Positions 44,807-54,360 of a DNA stretch of 64,000 nucleotides are shown one piece after another. The stretch lies in NCBI RefSeq assembly GCF_001713375.1, contig NZ_CP016449.1:1550001-1614000 (forward strand), read 5' to 3'. The number at the start of each line of letters is the position of its first letter. Position 1 is the first letter of the stretch. The DNA comes from Hydrogenophaga sp. RAC07 (GTDB lineage: Bacteria > Pseudomonadota > Gammaproteobacteria > Burkholderiales > Burkholderiaceae_C). Position numbers and translations under genes: made by a program. Under the pieces are notes generated by a model, which made no database searches, was not told the DNA's origin, and saw nothing but the letters and a program-made list of their open reading frames with translations.

Positions 44807-46051
44807 ATGGCGAACCTGCTCTACCTCGTGCACCGCTTGCCGTACCCGCCCAACAAGGGCGACAAGGTGCGTTCGTACCACCTGTTGCGCCATTTGCTGC
44901 AGCGCCACCGTGTGTTCCTGGGCACCTTCATCGACGACCCGGACGATGAGCAGCACCTGCCCACGCTGCGCGCCCTGTGCCCCGACCTGCACGTGGAGCG
45001 CATCGCTCCCCGCACCGCCAAGATCAAGAGCCTGGGTGGCCTGCTGAGTGGCGAGGCCCTCACGTTGGCGTATTACCGCAGCGCCGGCATGCAACGCTGG
45101 GTGCAAGCCACCACCGCCGCGAACGAGCTGCAGGCAAGCGTGGTGTTTTCGTCGGCCATGGCGCAGTACGCGCAGCCCCTGCAGCCGCAGGTGCCCATGC
45201 TGGTGGACTTTGTGGACGTTGATTCGGCCAAGTGGACGCAGTACGCGCCCGCGCACCGCTGGCCGCTCTCGATGCTGTACCGCCGCGAAGGCCGGCGCCT
45301 GCTGACCTACGAGCGCGAAGTGGCCGCGCAGGCGCGGCGCTCGTACTTCGTCACGCCCAACGAAACCGCGCTGTTCGTCTCGCAAGCTCCCGAGAGCCGC
45401 GACAAGGTGCAGTCCCTCAGCAATGGCGTGGACGCGGACTTCTTTGCCCCCGATCCACAGCGGCCCAACCCGTTCGCACCCGGTGAGCAGGCCGTGGTGT
45501 TCACCGGCGCCATGGACTACTGGCCCAACATCGACGGCGTGAGCTGGTTTGTGGCCGACATGTTGCCCCGCCTGCGCGCCCACTGGCCGCGCGCACGTTT
45601 CTACATCGTGGGCCGCAGTCCGTCGGCCCAGGTGCTCGCGCTGGCGGGTGAACAAGTGGTGGTCACCGGCACCGTGCCCGACGTACGGCCTTACCTGCAG
45701 CACGCTGCTGCCGTGGTGGCGCCGTTGCGCGTGGCGCGCGGCATTCAAAACAAGATCTTGGAGGCCATGGCCATGCAGAAGGCCGTGGTCACGGTCAACA
45801 GCTGTGCCGACGCGATCGGTGCGGGTGCGGACCAAGGTTTGCTGCGTGCCGAGTCGCCCGACGAATTCATTCAGGCGCTGGCCCCGTTGATGGACCATCC
45901 CGGCCACGCCGCCGAGCTGGGCGTGCACGCCCGGGCTTTTGTGGAACAAGGTTTCAGCTGGCAGGCGCACCTGAGCGGCATCGACGCCTGGCTCGGTCCA
46001 CTGCACGCCAACGACACCGTCACCCTCCCGGAGGCCGCCATCCATGTCTGA
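44807..46051 (+). CDS. XrtA-associated glycosyltransferase, GT4-like (TIGR03087-type)
   Basis: 414 residues from the ATG at 44807. The N-terminus (LLYLVHRLPYPPNKGDKVRSY) is typical of the PEP-CTERM-associated sugar transferase family 1. The C-terminal GT-B half has FTGAMDYWPNIDG and the nucleotide-sugar motif RGIQNKILEAMAM. It transfers a sugar during repeat-unit synthesis on the cytoplasmic membrane face. Its last 8 bp overlap the exosortase start. Confidence 0.9.
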   Translation: MANLLYLVHRLPYPPNKGDKVRSYHLLRHLLQRHRVFLGTFIDDPDDEQHLPTLRALCPDLHVERIAPRTAKIKSLGGLLSGEALTLAYYRSAGMQRWVQATTAANELQASVVFSSAMAQYAQPLQPQVPMLVDFVDVDSAKWTQYAPAHRWPLSMLYRREGRRLLTYEREVAAQARRSYFVTPNETALFVSQAPESRDKVQSLSNGVDADFFAPDPQRPNPFAPGEQAVVFTGAMDYWPNIDGVSWFVADMLPRLRAHWPRARFYIVGRSPSAQVLALAGEQVVVTGTVPDVRPYLQHAAAVVAPLRVARGIQNKILEAMAMQKAVVTVNSCADAIGAGADQGLLRAESPDEFIQALAPLMDHPGHAAELGVHARAFVEQGFSWQAHLSGIDAWLGPLHANDTVTLPEAAIHV

Positions 46052-47642
46052 CGCCGTTCGTTTGTCCACACGATTCCCTGCCCACTGGCGCCTGCCGCTG
46101 GCCGCGCTGGTGTTGCTGTTGCTGGCCATCCTGGCGCTGTATGCGCACACGGTGGTGGGCATGGTCACCATCTGGTCCCGCTCGGACACGTATGCCCACG
46201 GCTTTGTGGTGCCTGTCATCACGCTCTGGCTGATCTGGCGCATCCGCCACACCCTGGCCGCGCTGGTGCCCAAGCCCAGCCCCCTGGCCTGGGTGATGCT
46301 GCTGGGCGCCGCGGGCTTCTGGCTGGCGGGCGACCTGGTGGCGGTGAACGCCGCCACGCAGCTCGCGTTGGTCATGTTGCTGGTGCTGGCCGTGCCGGCC
46401 GTGCTGGGCTGGCATCTGGCGAAAGCCATGGCGTTCCCGCTGGGCTTTCTGTTTTTTGCCGTGCCCATTGGCGACTTCATGCTCCCGTACTTCATGGAGT
46501 GGACGGCCGACTTCACCGTGCTCGCGCTCCGCGTGAGCGGCATCCCGGTGTACCGCGAAGGCCTGCAGTTCATCATCCCGTCGGGCGCCTGGTCGGTGGT
46601 GGAAGCCTGCAGCGGCATCCGCTACATGATCGCTTCGGTCACCGTGGGCTGCCTGTTCGCCTACCTGAGCTACACCAGCCTGAAGAAGCGCCTCATCTTC
46701 ATTGGCGTGGCCATTCTGGTGCCGCTGGTGGCCAACTGGTTGCGCGCCTACATGATCGTGATGATCGGCCACCTCTCGGGCAACGAGCTGGCCACCGGCG
46801 TGGACCACCTCATTTACGGCTGGGTGTTTTTCGGTGTGGTGATCCTCATCATGTTGTTCGTCGGCGCCCGCTGGGCCGATGCTCCGGCGCCACCTGCCGG
46901 CCCGCTGGGTGCTGCTGCTTCCGCTGGTGCGCAAGCGCGAGGTATGTCTTCCCGCCGCACGGCCATGGCCGCTGTGGTCGCGTTGCTCATCGTGGCGTCG
47001 CCCCACCTGCTCGAACGTCTGCTGGCGCTGGGCACCCAGACCAGCGCTGTCTCCCTGGCCGCACCCGCGGCCCAGGCGCCTTGGCAAAACAACGCGAGTC
47101 CGCCGAGCGACTGGGTGCCGGCCTTCCAGTTGCCAGTGGCCACCAGCCACCTGGGCTACAGCGGTCCGCAGGGCGAGGCTGTGGGCCTGCACATTACCTA
47201 TTACCGCCAGCAAGACTACGAACGCAAGCTCGTCAGTTCACAAAACATGCTGGTCGTGCACGACGACAAGCAGTGGGCGCAGGTGTCGGGCGGCAGCGCG
47301 ACCACCCAGCTGGCCGGCCAGCCCGTTACCGTGGCTGCTGCCACGTTGCGCAACCAGGCCGGTGGTCTGACCGCGAACACCCAGCGCCTGCAGGTCTGGC
47401 GTGTCTACTGGGTCAACAACCGCTTCACGGCGAGCGACGCGCTTGCCAAAATACAGGGCGCCTTGAGCCGGATCACCGGGCAGGGCGACGACGGAGCCAT
47501 TGTGGTCATCTACACCCCGCTCGATCCGCAGCTCACCGAAGCCGACGCACGCGCGGCCGCCACGGCCGTGCTGCAGAACTTCATGCAGAACCAGGGTGGC
47601 GCCATTGAAGCCGCCTTGAAGACCACGCGAGGGGCGCCCTGA
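46044..47642 (+). CDS. xrtA: Exosortase A fused to an EpsI-like domain
   Basis: 532 residues. The first part (about 20-285) has about eight membrane helices and the exosortase catalytic residues: C189 (VVEACSGIRYM), R234 (NWLRAY) and H255 (GVDHLIYGW). The C-terminal part (about 300-532) is a soluble EpsI/DUF3485-like domain, exposed to the periplasm after a further membrane segment. Exosortases cleave PEP-CTERM tails and attach the proteins to the cell surface. It overlaps the upstream glycosyltransferase and abuts the amidotransferase gene. No PEP-CTERM protein is encoded in the window. Confidence 0.94.
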   Translation: MSDAVRLSTRFPAHWRLPLAALVLLLLAILALYAHTVVGMVTIWSRSDTYAHGFVVPVITLWLIWRIRHTLAALVPKPSPLAWVMLLGAAGFWLAGDLVAVNAATQLALVMLLVLAVPAVLGWHLAKAMAFPLGFLFFAVPIGDFMLPYFMEWTADFTVLALRVSGIPVYREGLQFIIPSGAWSVVEACSGIRYMIASVTVGCLFAYLSYTSLKKRLIFIGVAILVPLVANWLRAYMIVMIGHLSGNELATGVDHLIYGWVFFGVVILIMLFVGARWADAPAPPAGPLGAAASAGAQARGMSSRRTAMAAVVALLIVASPHLLERLLALGTQTSAVSLAAPAAQAPWQNNASPPSDWVPAFQLPVATSHLGYSGPQGEAVGLHITYYRQQDYERKLVSSQNMLVVHDDKQWAQVSGGSATTQLAGQPVTVAAATLRNQAGGLTANTQRLQVWRVYWVNNRFTASDALAKIQGALSRITGQGDDGAIVVIYTPLDPQLTEADARAAATAVLQNFMQNQGGAIEAALKTTRGAP

Positions 47643-49586
47643 ATGTGCGGCATTTCCGGCTTGTTCGACACGCTCGGCACGCGCGACTTTGACCGCGCCC
47701 TGGCCGCGCGCATCAACAACATCCAGGCCCACCGCGGCCCCGACGAAGACGACCTGCACTTCGAACCCGGCCTGGCCTTGGGCCACCGCCGCCTGTCCGT
47801 CATTGACCTCGCCACCGGCCAGCAGCCGCTGTTCAACGAAGACGGCAGCGTGGGCATCGTCTTCAATGGCGAGATCTACAACTTTGAAGAGCTCGTGCCC
47901 GAGCTGCAGGCGATGGGCCACATCTTCAAGACGCGCAGCGACACTGAAGTGATCGTGCACGCCTGGGAAGCCTGGGGCCCCGAGTGTGTGCACCGCCTGC
48001 GCGGCATGTTTGCGTTTGCTCTGTGGGACCGCAACCAGCAAACCCTGTTCCTCGCGCGCGACCGCATGGGCGTCAAACCCATGCACTACGCGTGGCTCGC
48101 TGATGGCACCTTCATTTTCGGCTCCGAGCTGAAGGTCATCACAGCCCACCCCGGCTTTGCGCGCGACATCGACCCGCTGGCCGTGGAAGACTACTTCTCG
48201 TTCGGCTACGTGCCCGACCCGCGCTGCATTTACCGCAACGCACACAAGCTGCCGTCTGCCCACACGCTCACGCTGCGCCGCGGCGACGCCGCTCAGGCCC
48301 AGCCCGTGCCGTACTGGGACGTGCACTTCAGCAACGACAACCCCATCAACCAGGCCGACGCCGAAGCCGAACTTCGCGATCGCGTGCGCGAATCGGTGAA
48401 GCTCCGCCTCAAGGCCGACGTGCCGCTCGGCGCGTTTTTGTCGGGCGGGGTCGATTCGAGCGCCGTGGTTGCCACCATGGCTGGCTTGTCCACCACGCCG
48501 GTGCACACCTGCGCCATCGGCTTTGACGACCCGCGTTTCAACGAGTCCGCCTTTGCCCAGCAGGTGGCCGACCGCTACCAGACCGACCACCGCCTGGAAG
48601 TGGTCAAGAGTGACGACTTCGACCTCATCGACACCCTGGCCTGGCTCTACGACGAACCTTACGCCGACAGCTCCGCCATTCCCACCTACCGCGTGTGCCA
48701 GATGGCGCGCAAACACGTGACCGTGGCGCTCTCGGGCGACGGCGGCGACGAGAGCCTGGGTGGCTACCGGCGCTACCGCATGCACCTGGGCGAAGAGAGC
48801 GTGCGCAGCCGTTTGCCGCACGGCCTGCGCAGCCCGCTGTTCGGTTCGCTCGGCCACCTGTATCCCAAGGCCGACTGGGCACCGCGCATGTTCCGCGCCA
48901 AGACCACCTTCCAGGCCATAGCCATGGACTCGGTGCAGGCCTACCACCACAGCATGTCGCACCTGCGGGCCGACCAGCGCCAGCGCCTGTTCTCGCCGGC
49001 GTTCAACAAAAGCCTGGGTGGCTACAACTCCATCACCGTGTTCCGTGGCCACGCGGAGCGCGCCAACACCGACGACCCGCTCGCACTCATTCAGTACCTC
49101 GACTACAAGACCTGGCTGGTCGGCGACATCAACACCAAGGTCGACCGGGCCAGCATGGCCCACTCGCTCGAAGTGCGCGAACCGCTCATGGACCACCAGC
49201 TGATCGAATGGCTGGCCACGCTGCCCAGCAGCCTCAAGATCAACGCGGGCGAAGGCAAGTACGTTTTCAAGAAGGCCTTCGAGCCGCTGCTGCCCAACGA
49301 CATCCTGTACCGCTCCAAGATGGGCTTCTCGGTGCCGCTGGCCAGCTGGCTGCGCGGGCCGCTGGCCGAGCGCATGCGCGAGTCGGTTCTGAGCCCGCGC
49401 ATGCTGGACTCGGGCTACTTCAACGAAGCCACCTTGCGCACGCTGATTGACCAGCACCTGAGCCGGCAGTTCGACCATTCGACGGCGCTGTGGATGTTGA
49501 TCATGTTTGATGCGTTTCTGCGCCAGGCCCAGGCGCCCATACAAGCCGCGCCCCCGGTTGCGGCTGCAGCGACCGTCCCGGCATGA
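47643..49586 (+). CDS. XrtA-associated asparagine synthase-like amidotransferase
   Basis: 647 residues. Class II glutamine amidotransferase N-terminus with the nucleophile C2 (MCGISGLFD) and the synthetase half with the PP-motif LSGGVDSSA and the GDGGDE motif. Homologues in exosortase clusters transfer the amide nitrogen of glutamine to an unknown acceptor, probably a sugar acid in the polysaccharide. It starts directly after the xrtA stop codon; its end overlaps the next gene (ATGA at 49583). Confidence 0.92.
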   Translation: MCGISGLFDTLGTRDFDRALAARINNIQAHRGPDEDDLHFEPGLALGHRRLSVIDLATGQQPLFNEDGSVGIVFNGEIYNFEELVPELQAMGHIFKTRSDTEVIVHAWEAWGPECVHRLRGMFAFALWDRNQQTLFLARDRMGVKPMHYAWLADGTFIFGSELKVITAHPGFARDIDPLAVEDYFSFGYVPDPRCIYRNAHKLPSAHTLTLRRGDAAQAQPVPYWDVHFSNDNPINQADAEAELRDRVRESVKLRLKADVPLGAFLSGGVDSSAVVATMAGLSTTPVHTCAIGFDDPRFNESAFAQQVADRYQTDHRLEVVKSDDFDLIDTLAWLYDEPYADSSAIPTYRVCQMARKHVTVALSGDGGDESLGGYRRYRMHLGEESVRSRLPHGLRSPLFGSLGHLYPKADWAPRMFRAKTTFQAIAMDSVQAYHHSMSHLRADQRQRLFSPAFNKSLGGYNSITVFRGHAERANTDDPLALIQYLDYKTWLVGDINTKVDRASMAHSLEVREPLMDHQLIEWLATLPSSLKINAGEGKYVFKKAFEPLLPNDILYRSKMGFSVPLASWLRGPLAERMRESVLSPRMLDSGYFNEATLRTLIDQHLSRQFDHSTALWMLIMFDAFLRQAQAPIQAAPPVAAAATVPA

Positions 49587-50755
49587 ACGCTGTGATGCCA
49601 CGCCGCCGGCGCATCGTCCATGTGGTTTACAGCTTTTCGGTGGGCGGGCTCGAAAACGTCATCGTGCAGCTCATCAACCGCCTGCCTGCCGACCAGTTCG
49701 AACACGTGGTCCTGTCACTCACCACCATCAGCGATTTCAAGAACCGCATCACCCAGCCCGGTGTGCGCTTCATCGAGCTGCACAAACAGCCCGGCCACGC
49801 CATCCCCCTGTACCCGCGCATCTACCAACTGCTTCGTGAACTGCAACCCGACGTGGTGCACACCTGCAACCTGGCCGCGCTGGAGATCACGCCGCTGGCT
49901 TGGCTGGCGCGTGTGCCATTGCGTGTGCACGCCGAGCATGGCTGGGACGCGCACGACCCGCAAGGCCAGAACCCACGCTACCAGCGCTTGCGAAAGCTCT
50001 ACAAGCCCTTCGTGAGTCACTACGTGTCCGTATCGAAAGATCTGGACGCCTACCTCGCGCGCGCCATTGGCGTGCCGGCGAGCCGCCGCAGCCTGATCGC
50101 CAACGGCGTGGACAACGACACCTTTGCTCCGCGTGTGGGCCGCGCCGCGCCCGTGCCCGGTTGCCCGTTTGTGCCCGGCCAGCACTGGCTCGTGGGTACC
50201 GTGGGTCGTCTACAAACCGTGAAGAACCAGCCGCTGCTGGCCCGGGCGTTTGTGCGCCTGCTGCGTGAGCACCCCGAGATGGCGGAGCGGGCGCGGCTGG
50301 TGATCGTGGGCGAAGGGCCTTTGCGGGGCGAGGTTGAAAGCACGCTGGCTGCTGCCGGTCTGCAAGGCCACGCGTGGCTGCCCGGCGCGCGAGACGACGT
50401 GGCCGACGTACTCCGCTCGCTCGACCTTTTTGTGTTGCCTTCGCAAGCCGAAGGCACGTCGTGCACCTTGCAGGAAGCCATGGCCAGCGGGCTGCCCGTG
50501 GTGGCCACGGCGGTGGGTGGCACGCCAGACCTGGTGGAAGAGGGCGCCACCGGCCACCTGGTGCCGTCCGACGACGAAGCGGCGCTGGCCGAGGCGATGC
50601 ACAGGGTGTTCTGCAACGAGGCCGATGCGCAGCGGTTTGCGCACACCGCTCGCACGCGCGCCATCAACCAGTTCGGCCTCGACGCCATGGTGCAGGCCTA
50701 CGATGCCCTTTTTTCAGGCCCACAGCGCGCTGCGCAGTGGCAAGCCGCCCACTGA
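49583..50755 (+). CDS. XrtA-associated glycosyltransferase, GT4 (TIGR03088-type)
   Basis: 390 residues of a GT-B glycosyltransferase. The N-terminus (IVHVVYSFSVGGLENVIVQLI) is typical of the second PEP-CTERM-associated sugar transferase. The C-terminal half contains GTVGRLQTVKNQ and PSQAEGTSCTLQEAMASGLPV, the EX7E-type donor-binding segment. It adds a sugar to the lipid-linked repeat unit. Overlaps the amidotransferase gene by 4 bp. Confidence 0.92.
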   Translation: MNAVMPRRRRIVHVVYSFSVGGLENVIVQLINRLPADQFEHVVLSLTTISDFKNRITQPGVRFIELHKQPGHAIPLYPRIYQLLRELQPDVVHTCNLAALEITPLAWLARVPLRVHAEHGWDAHDPQGQNPRYQRLRKLYKPFVSHYVSVSKDLDAYLARAIGVPASRRSLIANGVDNDTFAPRVGRAAPVPGCPFVPGQHWLVGTVGRLQTVKNQPLLARAFVRLLREHPEMAERARLVIVGEGPLRGEVESTLAAAGLQGHAWLPGARDDVADVLRSLDLFVLPSQAEGTSCTLQEAMASGLPVVATAVGGTPDLVEEGATGHLVPSDDEAALAEAMHRVFCNEADAQRFAHTARTRAINQFGLDAMVQAYDALFSGPQRAAQWQAAH

Positions 50756-50765
50756 TCGAGTTCGA

Positions 50766-51929
50766 ATGCGCATCCTGTATCACCACCGCACCGCCTCCAA
50801 AGATGGTCAGGCCGTGCACATCGAAGAAATGATCGATGCCTTGCGCAGCGAAGGGCACGAGGTGCGCGTGGTTGCGCCCGGGCAAGATGCAGACGAGGGC
50901 GGGGCAGGGCAGATGGGCAGCGACATGGGCTGGGTGCACGGCCTCAAGGCGCGTCTCCCCAAGGCGGTGTACGAACTCATGGAACTGGCCTACAGCCTGG
51001 TCGCCTACCGCAAGCTCATGGCCGCGGCCAAAGAGTTCAAGCCCGACGTGATCTACGAGCGCTACAACCTGTTTTTGCTCGCCGGCCTCATGGCCAAGAA
51101 GCGCCTGGGTGTGCCGCTGCTGCTGGAGGTGAATTCCCCCCTGGTGTTGGAGCGTTCACAGCACAGCGGTGGCCTGGCGCTCGCCGGCCTGGCCCGCTGG
51201 GCCGAAGGCGCCGCCTGGCGAGGCGCAGACCGGGTGTTGCCGGTGACCGAGGTGCTGGCTGGCCATGTGCGCGCCTGCGGAGTGCCTGCCGAGCGCATTC
51301 AGGTGGTGCCCAACGGCATCAACCGCGCGCACTTCGCACAGGCGCCAGGACCCGACGAAGCGAAGGCCCGCCTGGGCCTGCAAGGCCGGCTGGTGCTGGG
51401 CTTCACCGGCTTTGTGCGCGACTGGCACGGCGTGGACCGCATCGTGGACTGGATGGCCACCCCGCAGGCCCCAGCCCATACCCAGTTGCTGGTGGTTGGA
51501 GATGGCCCCGTGCGCGAAGCACTGGAAGCGCAGGCCAAGCAGCTGGGCCTGGCCGACCGCGTGGCTTTCACCGGTGTCATTCACCGCGACCAGGTGCCCG
51601 CCCACGTGGCCGCGTTTGACGTGGCCCTGCAACCCGCCGTGACGCCGTACGCCTCGCCACTCAAGCTCATGGAATACCTCGTGTTGGGCAAAGCCATCGT
51701 GGCGCCCAGCACACCCAATCTGCTGGAAGTGCTCACGCACGAGACCAACGCCCTCATGTTCGACGAGGCCAGCCCGGGTGGCCTGGAAGGCGCATTGACC
51801 CGCCTGTGCAGCGACGGTGACCTGCGCGAACGCCTGGCGCACGGTGCCCGCGACACCATCGACCGGCTCAACCTCACTTGGCTGGGGAATGCGCAGCGGG
51901 TGGCAGCCATGGTTGCTATCTCACAATGA
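50766..51929 (+). CDS. Glycosyltransferase family 4 protein
   Basis: 387 residues from the ATG at 50766. The N-terminal GT-B domain starts MRILYHHRTASKDGQAVHIE; the donor domain has FTGFVRDWHGVDRIVDW and SPLKLMEYLVLGKAIVAP. The sequence is GC-rich like the XrtA core. It lies 10 bp after the previous glycosyltransferase and is followed by a distinctly AT-richer acyltransferase gene. The sugar specificity is unknown. Confidence 0.9.
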   Translation: MRILYHHRTASKDGQAVHIEEMIDALRSEGHEVRVVAPGQDADEGGAGQMGSDMGWVHGLKARLPKAVYELMELAYSLVAYRKLMAAAKEFKPDVIYERYNLFLLAGLMAKKRLGVPLLLEVNSPLVLERSQHSGGLALAGLARWAEGAAWRGADRVLPVTEVLAGHVRACGVPAERIQVVPNGINRAHFAQAPGPDEAKARLGLQGRLVLGFTGFVRDWHGVDRIVDWMATPQAPAHTQLLVVGDGPVREALEAQAKQLGLADRVAFTGVIHRDQVPAHVAAFDVALQPAVTPYASPLKLMEYLVLGKAIVAPSTPNLLEVLTHETNALMFDEASPGGLEGALTRLCSDGDLRERLAHGARDTIDRLNLTWLGNAQRVAAMVAISQ

Positions 51930-51945
51930 GCTTGTGGAGTCCATC

Positions 51946-52980
51946 ATGAGTCGAAACCCGAAATTTCAGCAGCACATACACGTATTTCGGGCAATTGCAA
52001 TTATATTGATTGTCTCTGCTCATTCGATCCCATCTTTGGATTGGTCTGAATCCCCGCTTCTAGGTCGATTTCTTGATGGCATCGCCAATGAGGCATCCAT
52101 TTTCTTCTTTTTCATTGCAGGATACCTGTTTCAGCATTTAAGCGAACGATTCAGCTACCAGTCGTATCTGTTGCAGAAGTTCAAGACGGTAATTCTGCCG
52201 TATCTCATCATTTCTATACCTTCGTTGTACCTATTCACAATGGTGGTTGAGCGTACAAACATGTGGCCATGGTTCTACGAGCTTCACACTTGGCAGCAAG
52301 TTTCGCTCTTCCTCCTGACTGGGAAGCATCTTGCACCTTTGTGGTTTGTGCCTACCATCACGCTCTTTTATCTTGCGGCGCCTGTTTTCATTTATATTGA
52401 TCGAAAAATCCCCAGGGTTTATTGGTTGATACTGCCACTTTGGATTTTGGCTATTTATAACGGTCGCAATGGGCCAATTGGCCCAATAGAGAAAGCGCTT
52501 TATTTGTTGCCTGTATATTTGCTAGGCATGGTGACATCCAGTTACCGTGACCAAGCGGAGGAATTGATCAAGAAATTTTGGATTCCACTGCTGGTAGTTT
52601 CGCTGCTTGGATTTGCCGGATATACATTGGACTATAAAGAGCCGCCGTATTTTTTGATGGTAATGAAGCTGCCAATGGCGTTGCTGATGGTGATTGCGCT
52701 ATTGAAAGTCTACCCTGTGTTCGGAGATCGCTTGAACTACATTGCTGAAATCAGTTTTGGAATCTTTTTCATCCATGCTTACTTCATCTCTTTTGTCAAG
52801 GTTGTTGCCACGTATTTTGTAGATGGCCGAGCCTACGACGGTGAAGACGCCTATTTGATTGAAGGCACACTGCTGAATCTCAGCATTTACGTCGTGATCG
52901 TGCTCATTGCATCGGTTGGTTCAATATGGGTATGCAAACGTGTATTGGGGAGGCGCAGTCGTTTCGTCGTGGGCGCATGA
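51946..52980 (+). CDS. Acyltransferase 3 (OafA/WbpC-type) membrane protein
   Basis: 344 residues from the ATG at 51946 (GGAG upstream). About ten membrane helices; the N-terminal HIHVFRAIAIILIVSAHS carries the conserved Arg and His of the Acyl_transf_3 family. It would O-acetylate or otherwise acylate a sugar of the exopolysaccharide. The base composition is visibly AT-richer than the genes on both sides, and codons such as ATT, TTT and TTG are frequent, suggesting a separately acquired gene. Confidence 0.88.
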   Translation: MSRNPKFQQHIHVFRAIAIILIVSAHSIPSLDWSESPLLGRFLDGIANEASIFFFFIAGYLFQHLSERFSYQSYLLQKFKTVILPYLIISIPSLYLFTMVVERTNMWPWFYELHTWQQVSLFLLTGKHLAPLWFVPTITLFYLAAPVFIYIDRKIPRVYWLILPLWILAIYNGRNGPIGPIEKALYLLPVYLLGMVTSSYRDQAEELIKKFWIPLLVVSLLGFAGYTLDYKEPPYFLMVMKLPMALLMVIALLKVYPVFGDRLNYIAEISFGIFFIHAYFISFVKVVATYFVDGRAYDGEDAYLIEGTLLNLSIYVVIVLIASVGSIWVCKRVLGRRSRFVVGA

Positions 52981-52999
52981 CAGGCCGCCAACTACCTCT

Positions 53000-54193
53000 A
53001 TGAAAATCCTGCTGTTTTCGAGCCTGTATCCGAGCTCGACTCGACCCATCCACGGCATCTTTGTGGAAACTCGCCTGCGCGAACTGTTGAAAACCGGGCA
53101 GGTGGAAGCCAAGGTGGTTGCGCCCGTACCCTGGTTTCCTTCCACAAGTAAGAGCTTTGGCGAATATGCCCAGTTCGCCGCCACTCCCCGGCAAGAGCAG
53201 CGCAACGGCCTGGAGGTGCACCACCCGCGCTACCTGCTGCTGCCCAAGGTGGGCATGAACCTGGCGCCCTACACCATGGCCCTGGGAGCGCTGGCCACCG
53301 TGAAGCGCTTGCAGCGCGAAGGCTTTGACTTCGACCTGATCGACGCCCACTATTACTACCCCGACGGCGTGGCTGCCGGCCTGCTGGCCAAGTGGCTCGG
53401 CAAACCGTTCTTCGTGACCGCACGCGGCACCGACCTGAACCTGATCCCCGAGTACCCGTTTCCCCGCAAGCTCATCTTGCAAACTGCGGCAAAGGCCAGC
53501 GGCTCCATCGGCGTTTGCAAAGCGCTCATGGACACGCTGGAAGGGCTGGGCGCTGAGCCCGGCAAGCTGTACACGCTGCGCAACGGCGTTGACTTGGAGC
53601 GCTTCGTGCCCGAGCCACGCGACGTGGCCCGCGCCCGCCTGGGCCTGAAAACTGAAGGTCCTTATCTGCTGTCGGTGGGCCACCTCATCGAGCGCAAGGG
53701 CCACCACATCGCCATTGAAGCGTTGGCGCAGTTGCCCGGCGTGACCTTGCTCATTGCCGGCTCAGGCCCGCAAGAGGGTGCCCTCAAGGCCCTGGCCAAC
53801 CGCCTGGGCGTGGCCGAACGCGTGCACTGGGCGGGTGTCGTGCCGCAGACCGAACTGAAGTGGTGGTACAGCGCTGCCGATGCGCTCACACTGTGCAGCA
53901 GCCGTGAAGGCTGGGCCAATGTGCTGCTGGAGGCCATGGCGTGCGGCACCCCGGTGATTGCCACAAATATCTGGGGCACGCCTGAGGTGGTGAGTAGTTC
54001 AGCGGCTGGACAGCTAATGAAACAGCGAGACGCAATTTCGTTGGCAGAGTGCTGGAAAGACCTGAATATGTCTTCTCCCTCCAGATCCGACACACGCCAG
54101 CATGCAGAGAAATTCAAATGGATCGACACCACGAAAAAAATTGTCAATCTGTTCTCGTCGGAGATAGAAAGCAGCCCGCGCGAATTCTCGTAA
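53000..54193 (+). CDS. Glycosyltransferase family 4 protein with a composition break near its 3' end
   Basis: 397 residues from the ATG at 53000; the frame extends upstream into the acyltransferase gene without GT similarity. GT-B landmarks: SLYPSSTRPIHGIFVETRLR, the YPDGVAAGLLAKWLGKPFFV region, SVGHLIERKGHHIAIEALA, and SSREGWANVLLEAMACGTPV. From about 53985 (after IWGTPEVV) the DNA becomes AT-rich and codon use changes, so the last 65 or so residues seem to come from a different source or have been replaced by recombination. The active-site region is intact. Confidence 0.85.
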   Translation: MKILLFSSLYPSSTRPIHGIFVETRLRELLKTGQVEAKVVAPVPWFPSTSKSFGEYAQFAATPRQEQRNGLEVHHPRYLLLPKVGMNLAPYTMALGALATVKRLQREGFDFDLIDAHYYYPDGVAAGLLAKWLGKPFFVTARGTDLNLIPEYPFPRKLILQTAAKASGSIGVCKALMDTLEGLGAEPGKLYTLRNGVDLERFVPEPRDVARARLGLKTEGPYLLSVGHLIERKGHHIAIEALAQLPGVTLLIAGSGPQEGALKALANRLGVAERVHWAGVVPQTELKWWYSAADALTLCSSREGWANVLLEAMACGTPVIATNIWGTPEVVSSSAAGQLMKQRDAISLAECWKDLNMSSPSRSDTRQHAEKFKWIDTTKKIVNLFSSEIESSPREFS

Positions 54194-54226
54194 CTATTCA
54201 GATTATTATAGAAATCCTAAATCGAA

Positions 54227-54358
54227 ATGATCGAAGGTATCCTTTACCTGCTCATGCTCTTCGTGGTGGTTTGCATTGCTGGCATCGCCAAGCGCACAGA
54301 CAGCTTGAATTCAAAGAAACAAAACTCTCATAGATTATTCAGAAACTCTACCGAATAA
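54227..54358 (+). CDS. Possible 43-residue membrane peptide
   Basis: An ATG at 54227 opens a 43-codon frame ending at TAA (54356-54358): MIEGILYLLMLFVVVCIAG, then a basic, Ser/Asn-rich tail. One membrane helix (about 4-20) is obvious. The codons of the helix part are GC-rich, unlike the surrounding AT-rich block. The ribosome-binding site is weak. It may be a small real protein or a remnant of an older gene; it ends 2 bp before the O-ligase start. Confidence 0.4.
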   Translation: MIEGILYLLMLFVVVCIAGIAKRTDSLNSKKQNSHRLFRNSTE

Positions 54359-54360
54359 AA

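Noticed and set aside
47238..49601. A 787-codon open frame antisense to the amidotransferase gene
   Set aside because: Same reason: shadow of a GC-rich gene with intact Asn-synthase motifs on the plus strand.
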